From RUG14515 sp045117995 (lineage in GTDB: Bacteria > Bacillota_I > Bacilli_A > RFN20 > CAG-826): DNA of 64,000 nucleotides. A program made the translations under genes and the position numbers. Under the pieces are notes generated by a model that saw only the letters and a program-made list of their open reading frames with translations, did not search any database and was not told where the DNA came from. This document shows positions 55,842 through 63,994 of the stretch, piece after piece. The stretch covers positions 186,001 through 250,000 of the forward strand of contig JBGUOH010000009.1 of NCBI GenBank assembly GCA_045117995.1. Direction: 5' to 3'. Every line of letters starts with the position of its first letter. Within the stretch, counting starts at the first letter, position 1.

Positions 55842-58372
55842 TGTTTAGATTCCTCCCTAATTTTTTGAATCACTTTAATGACGAGCTTGATATCTATTGG
55901 TTTCGCAAGATGTCCATTCATACCGGCCTTTAAGCATTCGGTAACATTTTCAGAGAATGCATCTGCGGTCATAGCAACAATTGGAATAGAAGATGCCCAT
56001 GGATCATCTAAAGCACGAATTGCTTTAGTGGCATCTAAACCATTCATTTCTGGCATTTGAATATCCATAAAGATTAAAGAGTATTGACCTTGAGTAGCGT
56101 TCTTCATCTTTTCTAAACAAACGCGACCATTTTCAGCGCGTTCGGTAGTAATGCCATACATTGATAATAATGTCGAAATAATTTCCCAGTTAATGTCATT
56201 ATCTTCTGCAACGAGGATATTCATGCCTTCTAAATCTGAATAATCGTTTTCTGGTTCGCTAGATTTAGTTTCAGTACCAAGAATTTCACTAATTCTATCG
56301 TAAAGTGTAGAACGGAAAAGTGGCTTACTAAGAAAACCATTAACTCCCGCTTCTTTGGCTTCTTGTTCAACATCTGACCATGAATAAGCGGAAATCAATA
56401 AAATTGGTACACTTGATTTAACTTCTGAACGAATACGACGGATTGTTTCAATACCATCTACATCAGGCATCTTTAAATCAATAATAACGATATCGTAATT
56501 CTTACCAGTTTGTTCGCGATGTTTAATCATGCCAAGGGCTTCTAAGCCATTATTCGCTTGTTCAGTTACTAAGCCGAGAGATTCTAATGTATCCACAGCG
56601 GTTTCTAAAAGAACTTCGTCATCATCCACGATTAAGACATCCATCTTATCAAATTTCATATCTAGGCGTTGGTGATCAGAGACAGGAAGATCTAGAGTCA
56701 CTGTGAATGTTGTACCTTTTCCTGGCTCACTTTCACACTCAATAGTGCCTTCCATTAAATCCACCATTTGTTTAGTAATAGCAAGACCTAAACCAGTACC
56801 TTGAATTTTATTCACACGACTATCAGTTTGACGTGAGAATGGCTGATACATGGTTTGCATATATTCTTTGCTCATACCGATGCCAGTATCCGCGACACGA
56901 TATGTTAATTTTACGTAGCCTTCTTTTTCGCTTTCTTCTTCTTTCATATCGACGGTCACACTACCATTAGCCTCAGTGTACTTAATGGCATTAGAAAGGA
57001 TATTGATATAGATTTGGTTTAATCTCAGTTGATCAGCATAGAGATATTCTTTATCCATACGGCTAATATGGAAGCTGAAATCTATGTTCTTTTCTTTAAT
57101 CATTGGTTGAGACAAATTCATGAGATTTTCCACTGTTTCAACAATTGAGAATGTTTGTGGAGAAACGTTCAATTTACCACTTTCAACTTTAGAAATATCC
57201 AATATGTCATTGATTAAGGTCAATAAATGATTACTAGCAAGATTAATTTTGCGGAGGTTTTCACTGACGAGTTTTTGATCATCGACATTCTTCTCAGCGA
57301 TAAGGGTGAGACCAATAATAGCGTTCATTGGTGTTCTAATATCGTGTGACATCGCGGAAAGGAAATCAGTCTTAGCTCTACTGGCTAATTCCGCTTCTTT
57401 TGCCGCGGCTTTAAGTTGTCTATTGAAGTAACGTAAAACAATTAAGTCAAAGATGAATAAAACAAATAGCGCAGCGGAAATAACACCAATTAACAACCAG
57501 TTTTGTGTATTAACAATTAAGTCTTTCATTGGTATCATGCTAACAAGAGTCCATTCACCAGTAGCGTTAAATGGTGTAAACGCAACGATGCATTCTTCGC
57601 CACGAGAATTAAGCATAGTGAGAGAGCCGGTTGTGGTCGAAATCTTTTTAAACAGTTCTTGTCCGGCAAGAGAATCTATTGCGTTATATGACTTATAAAA
57701 TTCAAAGAAGTTAGAATTCTTGAATGCTTGACCTTTAATGATGTAGTCACCATTTGAATCGATAATCGATAAATCCGCACTTTCATATTCTTCTTTAGGA
57801 AAGACCCATTTTGTTTTAAGTTCAGTAACTGGTAAAACACGAAGCAAAATTGCTTGTTTTTGCTCACCACTTTCCTGAAGTGTGACGTAATTACAAAAGG
57901 CGATTGATTGTTCGCCGTTAATTGGGTTTGTATAAGCACGGGAAATATTAATAGATTCACCAATTTCAGAAATCCAATCAGCGTTATTTAAAATACCAAT
58001 GTTTTTATAAGAGACCGCAAAATCATTAGTAGTACCTTGTTTCGGTTTAGTGGATAGACCCGCAAAATTTCCATCGTCGTAAACAATATGCGCGGAAGCA
58101 TTAGGCAAAACGTGAGAAACGCGAATAAATGAGACCGCTTCTTCCATAGTCATATTTTCACTATTTATGTAGTGGGTCCAGACATCACAAATACGTTGCT
58201 CACCTTCAAGATAGTTTTCGGTGACGTGTTCCATTGTAATTGTGGTATTTTCAAAATGTTCAACTTGTCTTTCTGTAGTGGCTTTGGTTTCAAAGGTAGA
58301 GTAAAGAACGACGAAGACAATCATCGAAACCATTAATGCAACATTAACAATAGAGACCCAAATCTTTTTCAT
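55838..58372 (-). CDS. Membrane hybrid histidine kinase with two receiver domains
   Basis: 844 residues. Helices at ~8-25 and ~292-313 enclose a ~265-residue extracytoplasmic dCache-like sensor domain. HisKA follows with the phospho-accepting His343 (MSHDIRTPMN), then the ATPase domain with an N box (NQIYINILSNAIKY), VADTGIGMS and GTGLGLAI. Two receivers follow: one with VLIVDDDE and IIDLKMPD, another with ILVAEDND and FMDIQMPE, both with phospho-Asp. There is no output or Hpt domain, so a separate partner must complete the relay. It ends TGA in a 4-bp overlap with the binding-protein gene. No ribosome site is evident before its ATG. Confidence 0.92.
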   Translation of the reverse strand: MKKIWVSIVNVALMVSMIVFVVLYSTFETKATTERQVEHFENTTITMEHVTENYLEGEQRICDVWTHYINSENMTMEEAVSFIRVSHVLPNASAHIVYDDGNFAGLSTKPKQGTTNDFAVSYKNIGILNNADWISEIGESINISRAYTNPINGEQSIAFCNYVTLQESGEQKQAILLRVLPVTELKTKWVFPKEEYESADLSIIDSNGDYIIKGQAFKNSNFFEFYKSYNAIDSLAGQELFKKISTTTGSLTMLNSRGEECIVAFTPFNATGEWTLVSMIPMKDLIVNTQNWLLIGVISAALFVLFIFDLIVLRYFNRQLKAAAKEAELASRAKTDFLSAMSHDIRTPMNAIIGLTLIAEKNVDDQKLVSENLRKINLASNHLLTLINDILDISKVESGKLNVSPQTFSIVETVENLMNLSQPMIKEKNIDFSFHISRMDKEYLYADQLRLNQIYINILSNAIKYTEANGSVTVDMKEEESEKEGYVKLTYRVADTGIGMSKEYMQTMYQPFSRQTDSRVNKIQGTGLGLAITKQMVDLMEGTIECESEPGKGTTFTVTLDLPVSDHQRLDMKFDKMDVLIVDDDEVLLETAVDTLESLGLVTEQANNGLEALGMIKHREQTGKNYDIVIIDLKMPDVDGIETIRRIRSEVKSSVPILLISAYSWSDVEQEAKEAGVNGFLSKPLFRSTLYDRISEILGTETKSSEPENDYSDLEGMNILVAEDNDINWEIISTLLSMYGITTERAENGRVCLEKMKNATQGQYSLIFMDIQMPEMNGLDATKAIRALDDPWASSIPIVAMTADAFSENVTECLKAGMNGHLAKPIDIKLVIKVIQKIREESKQ

Positions 58373-58483
58373 TGTTTTATTGGCAAAAAGACATCATAAA
58401 TTTGATGAAAAAACTTATAACGACTTATTTGTTGGTAATATTTTATCACACGCCTGTCACATAAGTGTCCCACATAGATAAAA

Positions 58484-58509
58484 AGTAAAAAAGCTGCCTA
58501 CTGGCAGCT
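58484..58509 (-). terminator. Strong terminator upstream of the hybrid kinase gene
   Basis: AGCTGCC (58492-58498) pairs with GGCAGCT (58503-58509), then a T run on the minus strand. It lies ~90 nt beyond another terminator, so it is not needed by the LRR gene alone. Confidence 0.8.
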
Positions 58510-58596
58510 AAACATGCAGTTGGCTGAACTCATTTATCCGCTTTTGGACAATTTTGCCTATTCGTATTATGTCGTGTTTATAGTCGTTCGCGAAAA
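58510..58596 (-). ncRNA. Possible small RNA between two terminators
   Basis: A short stretch lies between two minus-strand terminators with no open frame. A TATAAA hexamer near its upstream edge could be a -10 box, but no convincing -35 is seen. The call rests only on the orphan terminator. Confidence 0.2.
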
Positions 58597-58618
58597 ATAA
58601 AAAGTGGCATACGCCACT
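58597..58618 (-). terminator. Terminator of the LRR lipoprotein gene
   Basis: AGTGGC (58603-58608) pairs with GCCACT (58613-58618), then a T-rich run on the minus strand. Confidence 0.8.
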
Positions 58619-58641
58619 AATTATTTGTATATGTTGTCTTG

Positions 58642-59391
58642 TTAATCGGTTGGACCCTTTTCAACATTGATAATTCCATCTTTGCAAGAAACTTCAAAAG
58701 CGGGCGCTCTATAATTCCAGCGTTCTTCTTTTGTAATAGCGTTCCATTCCGCTTTTGTACCTGCATAATCGATTTTTTGTAAAGAAATGCAACTAGTAAG
58801 AATCTCTTTATAAATCTTAGTAATTGTGGAAGGAAGCACTATTCTTTTCACATACATGCATTGATCAAAACCTTCATGAATCTCTTTAAAACCTTCTGGC
58901 AATGTAATCTTTTGAGCGGATAAATAACCAAACCCATTACCATAATCTTTGACAACTTGATATTTCGCACCAGTGGAATCAACGTATTTTGATGGAATGA
59001 CTAAATCTGTATCTTTACATTCTTCCGAACGGACTTGAATGGCAACTGTGCCAGAGCTACATTCATAGAATGTATGATTAAACTTCGTGGAATTCTCATC
59101 AAATGTTAACTCGCCGCTACTATTATCAGTATTATTGGATGAACTGCTGTTATTATTATTTGATGAACTAGAACGATTATCATTGTCATCATCCTCGTCT
59201 TCATCGTCATCAACATCCCACCAATCTTCGTCGTCATCATCATTACGACCGAAAAGATCGATTGCATCATTACCCCAATTGCCTGTCTTATTGCCCATAA
59301 TTAAAAACTTATAGGCATCCATTTGACTGCAACCAGTCAAAGTAATAGCGATAAAAACTCCAGTTATAATCCTGATAATATTTTTCTTCAT
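58642..59391 (-). CDS. Lipoprotein with an acidic linker and BspA-type leucine-rich repeats
   Basis: 249 residues. The lipobox LTGC (Cys21) is followed by a strikingly acidic Asp/Glu stretch (~50-72) and then a Ser/Asn tract (~73-92), forming a flexible charged spacer. The rest has BspA/LRR_5-type repeats (VIPSKYVD, KITLPEGFKEI, RIVLPSTITKI, LQKIDYAGTKAEW), a fold used for surface binding in host-associated bacteria. The ligand is unknown. It starts 5 nt after the upstream membrane gene, so the two are co-transcribed. A terminator follows. Confidence 0.82.
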   Translation of the reverse strand: MKKNIIRIITGVFIAITLTGCSQMDAYKFLIMGNKTGNWGNDAIDLFGRNDDDDEDWWDVDDDEDEDDDNDNRSSSSNNNNSSSSNNTDNSSGELTFDENSTKFNHTFYECSSGTVAIQVRSEECKDTDLVIPSKYVDSTGAKYQVVKDYGNGFGYLSAQKITLPEGFKEIHEGFDQCMYVKRIVLPSTITKIYKEILTSCISLQKIDYAGTKAEWNAITKEERWNYRAPAFEVSCKDGIINVEKGPTD

Positions 59392-59396
59392 ATTAA

Positions 59397-59999
59397 TTAT
59401 TCAGCTTTTTCCTCGGGTTCTTCTTTGCTTTCGGGTTTATTTGTTAACGTACTGAAAAGATAGAAAGTAAAGATCACATAAATGGCGACAAGAAGAATAT
59501 CAACATTACCTAAAACTCTAGAATTACCAGATATATCAAATAAGATATTGAGCAATAACGCTAAAGCGAAAATCGCGGAGAATAAATAAGCAAAACGCAT
59601 CAAAGCATCTTTATTAACTAATCTTGCGATAGTATAAACAACAACTAATCCTAACGCCGCGGCCATACTTAAGATTTGCATAGTCCAGGCGGTTGGACCC
59701 ATTAAACCATTGATTTGTGCACCATTAATGGTGGTTAATAAGAAATAGGTAAACATGAAGGCGCCAAACAAAGAAACTGAAAGAACTTCAAATATTTTCT
59801 TAAGTTGGGGACTAAACTTGTTGCCAATCAAAATGCCTAAAATGCCAACCACTAAATAATAAGCAGAAAGGACGACGGCAAAAATACCAATGGCGAGACC
59901 TGCTCCATTAAGTGATAAATAGTTTAAAAAGTATAAGAGTAATAAGGCACCAAAAATAATTAAAATGTTTGGTTTAAGAAAATCGCCAATTTTTTTCAT
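59397..59999 (-). CDS. Six-helix membrane protein, function unknown
   Basis: 200 residues with six hydrophobic segments and a Lys/Glu-rich cytoplasmic tail (KPESKEEPEEKAE). No family is recognised. A good AAGGAG ribosome site lies 8-13 nt upstream. It is followed closely by the LRR lipoprotein gene and may be co-transcribed. Confidence 0.7.
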   Translation of the reverse strand: MKKIGDFLKPNILIIFGALLLLYFLNYLSLNGAGLAIGIFAVVLSAYYLVVGILGILIGNKFSPQLKKIFEVLSVSLFGAFMFTYFLLTTINGAQINGLMGPTAWTMQILSMAAALGLVVVYTIARLVNKDALMRFAYLFSAIFALALLLNILFDISGNSRVLGNVDILLVAIYVIFTFYLFSTLTNKPESKEEPEEKAE

Positions 60000-60071
60000 A
60001 ATAATATTTCTCCTTAATTATATTATCAGTCTATCAACACTCATTTATTTAATCAACGTATCAAAATCCAC

Positions 60072-60099
60072 ATAAAACAAAAGCCCTCTTGCGAGGACT
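60072..60099 (-). terminator. Terminator of the tRNA-Ala transcript
   Basis: AGCCCTC (60082-60088) pairs with GAGGACT (60093-60099) including one G-T pair, loop TTGC, with a T-rich run on the minus strand, about 65 nt after the tRNA. Confidence 0.75.
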
Positions 60100-60166
60100 T
60101 GTTTGAATAAGTCTTTTTGTCCAATTTTGAATAAGTGACTTTGGACAACGACAGAACAACGCTAAT

Positions 60167-60242
60167 TGGTGGATCCAGGGGGATTCGAACCCCTGACCTC
60201 CTCGTTGCGAACGAGGCGCTCTCCCAGCTGAGCTATGGACCC
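60167..60242 (-). tRNA. tRNA-Ala (anticodon CGC)
   Basis: 76 nt with encoded CCA. The acceptor stem GGGTCCA/TGGATCC contains the G3-U70 pair that marks alanine. D arm GCTC/GAGC, anticodon stem CCTCG/CGAGG with loop TTCGCAA (anticodon CGC, reading GCG), and T loop TTCGAAT are all present. The first T-stem pair is an A-C mismatch (49-65). It is transcribed from a TTGATT-N17-TATCAT promoter. A CGC anticodon is uncommon in low-GC genomes, where UGC usually reads all Ala codons. Confidence 0.95.
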
Positions 60243-60254
60243 GTAGCGTTCTCT

Positions 60255-60283
60255 ATGATATAGATTTTTTAATCAAAAATCAA
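60255..60283 (-). promoter_or_regulatory. Promoter of tRNA-Ala
   Basis: On the minus strand: TTGATT (60278-60283), 17-bp spacer, TATCAT (60255-60260), 12 nt before the tRNA 5' end. Confidence 0.6.
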
Positions 60284-61390
60284 TCAAACATTATATGCGG
60301 AGATATCGATTTTCATTTCATCTTCGGTATTTCCTGCATGATGGCCTTTGAATAACATGAAATCTTTGAGCTCACTTTGAGCGTATAAACAGTAGTTATC
60401 AATGCTTGTAGCGACGTAATCTCCGATGAATTCTACAGTTTTAGGATTAATCTCACCTTCACCAAAGATTTGTGACTCTAAAACCTCTTTTTTACTCATT
60501 AATAGGAAGTGTTCGCCATAGTACTTCTTAAAGAGTTCTTCAAATTCTTGTTGTTTGCCGTCTTTGACAAAGAAGACTGGGGTTCTCTTTTCAAAAGATG
60601 TTGGATGTTTTAATAAGCTTAATAAATCTGGATGCTCATCCATATTAAGGAACTTAACATTGATATGACCATGATCCGCGAATGTTAAGAACAATGTATC
60701 TGGGTGCTTTTTTGCTAAACGACGGACCATGTCGTTGATTCTTCTCACGATGATATGAATTCTCCAATTATCGATACCGTATGCATGCATTTCATAGTCT
60801 GGAGAGTCAAAATAGAAGTAACCTAAGCATGATTCAACACCGGTTATTTTGTTATCAATAATCTTTTCTAAGTCTCTTAATTTCTTAGGACCGTTTGGGT
60901 CAACTGGAAATCTTTTGACATTAAATGTTTGAACATTAGGATTTTGCTCTTTCACTAAATCAGTAATGTCTTTAAATGGTAGTTCTGTTTCCGCGATATG
61001 CTCAGGAGTAAGCTTTTCTTCATTGTTATAATCAATGTTCCTAAAAAGAATAATATTGCGATTATATTTTTCAAAATATTGCGCCCAGGACATCCAACCT
61101 GTTTCAATTGGGTATTTACCCGTTAGGAATGCGGTTGTTGCCGCGGTTGTTGTGGGTGGGAATGTGGAATTAATCGTGCATAAATAATGCTCTCTGATAA
61201 AAGAACTTTCTTTTAAGTGCATTCTTACGATATTACGACCCATGCCATCAAAGAGGATGGCGACGACTTTTTTATGGTTAGCTAAAACCTTATCCACTGC
61301 TTCTTCAGTTTGATGGAATGGTTTGACTCCAAAATGTTTCAGTAAACTATTAGAAAAGGTGACAAGGTTATGTGTATTATAGTTGTTCAC
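60284..61390 (-). CDS. Alkaline-phosphatase-superfamily phosphodiesterase/nucleotide pyrophosphatase
   Basis: 368 residues with no signal peptide. The metal site ILFDGMGRN near 50 is followed by the Thr nucleophile region FPPTTTAATTAFLTGKYP (~93-110), then FADHGHINV and a late His. This layout fits type I phosphodiesterases and related AP-superfamily enzymes, which cleave phosphodiesters or pyrophosphates; the substrate is unknown. The start is GTG at 61390 with a strong AAGGAG six bases upstream, both inside the end of rmuC, so it is coupled to rmuC. It ends in TGA, just before the tRNA promoter. Confidence 0.85.
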   Translation of the reverse strand: MNNYNTHNLVTFSNSLLKHFGVKPFHQTEEAVDKVLANHKKVVAILFDGMGRNIVRMHLKESSFIREHYLCTINSTFPPTTTAATTAFLTGKYPIETGWMSWAQYFEKYNRNIILFRNIDYNNEEKLTPEHIAETELPFKDITDLVKEQNPNVQTFNVKRFPVDPNGPKKLRDLEKIIDNKITGVESCLGYFYFDSPDYEMHAYGIDNWRIHIIVRRINDMVRRLAKKHPDTLFLTFADHGHINVKFLNMDEHPDLLSLLKHPTSFEKRTPVFFVKDGKQQEFEELFKKYYGEHFLLMSKKEVLESQIFGEGEINPKTVEFIGDYVATSIDNYCLYAQSELKDFMLFKGHHAGNTEDEMKIDISAYNV

Positions 61391-62600
61391 TATTATCTCC
61401 TTCGATTTGTTTCAAATCGTCACTGAGATTGTTGCTAGTGTTAATTGCTTGGAACTTATTGGTAATTCTACCAACACGGTGATCAAGCTCTTCTCTTCTC
61501 TTGCCAGTTTGTTCGAGGGCGTTAGAGAATTTATCCCATTCGCGACCAAACATTTCAAAGTCTTTGGCAAGACGTTGCAAGTGACGATTGATTTCTTCAG
61601 CGTTTTTGCTTCTCTCGACCTCAATTCTCACCATGTTAATAGTGACGAGAATTGCCGGTAAAGTTGATGGAGAAGTTAGAATAACTTTCTTGCTTCTCGC
61701 ATACTCCACGACTTCTTCTAAGTTGTGGTGAATAAACGCAAAGACACCATCGTTAGGAATGAACATTAACGCTTCAGGAGCGGTTTTACCTTCAACAATG
61801 TATTTATCTTTAATTACGGTAATATGCTTTTTAACAGCGGCCCCAAATTCTTTAGTTAAGCGATCTTTTTCTTCTTGGATATCGGTTTCAAAGATACGTT
61901 GGTAGTCTTGGAATGGGAATTTGGAGTCGATACAAATCATCTTATTCGGTTCAGGCATAAATACGACTGCATCAGCGCGTACATCATCCCCGTCCTTGAC
62001 CTTTTTCATTGTGAATTGTTCTTGATAGCAACCAGTTGTGTCCCCGAAAACACTATGTAACACCATTGATAGCTGGTATTCACCATATTGTCCTCTGGTT
62101 TGGTTACCTTCAAGAACGCTTTTTAAAGAGACAACATCACTAGATAACTTTTCGATGTTCTTTTGAGCGGCATCAATGGCTTGGAGTCTTTCTCTCACTT
62201 GGGCCATTGTTTCACCAGTGGATTTAAAGCCTTCCGCAAGTTTTTCATCCACCTTTTTGTTAATCTCAATGAGCTTATCATCGATTTGCTTATTAAGAGC
62301 GTCGAAACGTTTGTTGAGTGATTCAGTAATGCCCGCTTGGAAACGTTCTAACTTTTCATTGTTGAGTTCGTTACTCTTTTGGGATTGTTCCATTACTTTA
62401 GTAATTTCTTCACTCACGGATAACTTAATGTTGGTCTTTAATTGATCGGTTAAAGAATTAAGTTGCTGTTGCAACATACCAATTTCTTTTAAGTCTGCTT
62501 GTGACGCTTGTGCATTGTTTGGTTTTCTAATAATCAAAACAATCGCAATCACAATAGCGATCAAAGCAAGAGAAGAAATGATAATTGCAGCAATTTCCAT
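61377..62600 (-). CDS. rmuC: RmuC-family DNA recombination protein
   Basis: 407 residues. An N-terminal membrane helix (~4-23) is followed by a long coiled coil (~35-150) and the RmuC nuclease-like domain: TRGQYGEYQLSMVLHS, RADAVVFMPE, CIDSKFPFQDYQ and a late EEINRHLQRLAKDF. E. coli RmuC limits recombination between inverted repeats; the biochemical activity is poorly known. The start MEIAAIIIS has only a weak GGGG site. A TTGACA box on this strand (62703-62708) is the likely -35, overlapping the divergent polymerase promoter. It overlaps the next gene by 14 bp. Confidence 0.92.
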   Translation of the reverse strand: MEIAAIIISSLALIAIVIAIVLIIRKPNNAQASQADLKEIGMLQQQLNSLTDQLKTNIKLSVSEEITKVMEQSQKSNELNNEKLERFQAGITESLNKRFDALNKQIDDKLIEINKKVDEKLAEGFKSTGETMAQVRERLQAIDAAQKNIEKLSSDVVSLKSVLEGNQTRGQYGEYQLSMVLHSVFGDTTGCYQEQFTMKKVKDGDDVRADAVVFMPEPNKMICIDSKFPFQDYQRIFETDIQEEKDRLTKEFGAAVKKHITVIKDKYIVEGKTAPEALMFIPNDGVFAFIHHNLEEVVEYARSKKVILTSPSTLPAILVTINMVRIEVERSKNAEEINRHLQRLAKDFEMFGREWDKFSNALEQTGKRREELDHRVGRITNKFQAINTSNNLSDDLKQIEGDNSEQL

Positions 62601-62710
62601 AGTTTAATACCCCACCACTTATTTTAAAACAAGCGTGGAGGTAAAATATATCAAATATTATTTTATTAGCAAAGAAAAATGCATAAATTTTATAAAAATG
62701 CATGTCAAGA

Positions 62711-62740
62711 CTGATAAGTAAAAATGTTTTTGTATATAAT
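62711..62740 (+). promoter_or_regulatory. Promoter of the Y-family polymerase gene (leaderless type)
   Basis: CTGATA (62711-62716), 18-bp spacer, TATAAT (62735-62740). Nine nt follow before the ATG at 62750, and no ribosome site is present. No SOS-box-like palindrome is seen over it. Confidence 0.6.
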
Positions 62741-62749
62741 ACTTTCACC

Positions 62750-63994
62750 ATGAAAAAGAGAATAATCGCAGTCATTGACTTAAAAGCTTTTTATTCATAC
62801 GTTGAATGCCTTGATCGAGGACTTGATCCTTGGAAAGAACCACTCGTAGTGGCGGACAAAGAAAGAGGCACAAATACGATTGTTTTAAGTGTGTCCCCAT
62901 TCTTAAAGAAGCAAGGTATTCCATCTAGATGTCGTATTAAAGAACTACCAAAGAAATATAAGTACATTTATGCTGTTCCAAGGATGGAAAGATACCTTGA
63001 AAAAAGCGCTCAAGTAATTGATGTACTTTACCACTTTGTCGCTGAAGAGGACGTACACGTGTATTCAATTGACGAGGCTTTCGTGGATTTAACATCCTAT
63101 TTGAAATACTACAATAAGACCCCTCTTCAAATGGTCACTACGATTATTAATCAGATTAAAGAGGAAACAGGCTTACAGGCCACCGCGGGTATTGGTGACA
63201 ACTTCTTTTTAGCCAAAATTGCCTTAGATATTTACGCTAAAAAAGAGAGAAACGGGATTGCTAAAGTTTCCTCTAATGAAATAAAAGAAAAACTATGGCC
63301 AATCACCCCACTTAGTAAGGTTTGGAGTATCGGCCCAAGAATGGAAGCCAGATTAAATAAGATTGGTCTATTTACGGTTAAAGATATTGCGTTATCTAAT
63401 CTTGATTATTTAAGAGATAAGTTTGGCGTGATAGGCGAACAACTCTGGAGACACGCAAATGGCATCGATGAAGCGGATATCCATGAAAAGTATGAACCAA
63501 AAGAACGTAGCCTCTCTTTAAGCCAAGTATTATTTAGAGATTATAACAAAGATGAAGCCATCACTATTGTCAGAGAAATGGTTGATACATTAGCCTCAAG
63601 AATGAGAAATGATAATAAGATGACAAAAGTCGTCGCTATTTACGTGGGATATTCAAAGAATATGGGTGGCTTTGCTAGAAGATCAACCTTATTAGCGCCC
63701 ACTGACGATACAGAACTATTATTAAAAGCTATTTTAGAAATCTATCACATGTATATTAAGGATTTACCAATTAGAACGATTGGTCTTAACTTTGGTGGAC
63801 TTCTTGAATCCACATATCAACAACTCAACATGTTTGAGGATGACAAAGAACAGATTAAAAGACGTAATCTACAAAAGACGATGGATAAACTCCAAAGTAA
63901 GTTTGGTAAGAACTCTGTTCTAAGAGCGTCTTCCTTATTAGAAGAAAGCACAATTAAAGAAAGAAATAATTTTATAGGAGGTCATCGTAAATGA
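62750..63994 (+). CDS. Y-family (UmuC/UvrX-like) DNA polymerase
   Basis: About 414 residues. The catalytic motifs VIDLKAFYSYVEC (near 8) and YSIDEAFVDL (near 105) carry the metal-binding acids. The fingers, thumb (SIGPRMEARLNKIG) and little-finger domains are all present. The C-terminal half resembles the UvrX/UmuC-type repair polymerases of Firmicutes more than classic DinB. It copies past damaged bases. The ATG at 62750 is chosen over one at 62702 because the latter is upstream of the promoter. The stop is TGA, overlapping the ATG of the next gene (ATGA), with AGGAGG before it. Confidence 0.92.
   Translation: MKKRIIAVIDLKAFYSYVECLDRGLDPWKEPLVVADKERGTNTIVLSVSPFLKKQGIPSRCRIKELPKKYKYIYAVPRMERYLEKSAQVIDVLYHFVAEEDVHVYSIDEAFVDLTSYLKYYNKTPLQMVTTIINQIKEETGLQATAGIGDNFFLAKIALDIYAKKERNGIAKVSSNEIKEKLWPITPLSKVWSIGPRMEARLNKIGLFTVKDIALSNLDYLRDKFGVIGEQLWRHANGIDEADIHEKYEPKERSLSLSQVLFRDYNKDEAITIVREMVDTLASRMRNDNKMTKVVAIYVGYSKNMGGFARRSTLLAPTDDTELLLKAILEIYHMYIKDLPIRTIGLNFGGLLESTYQQLNMFEDDKEQIKRRNLQKTMDKLQSKFGKNSVLRASSLLEESTIKERNNFIGGHRK

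Noticed and set aside
62702..62749. Earlier ATG for the Y-family polymerase
   Set aside because: It lies upstream of the -10 box; the polymerase fold begins at MKKRIIAVIDLKAF.
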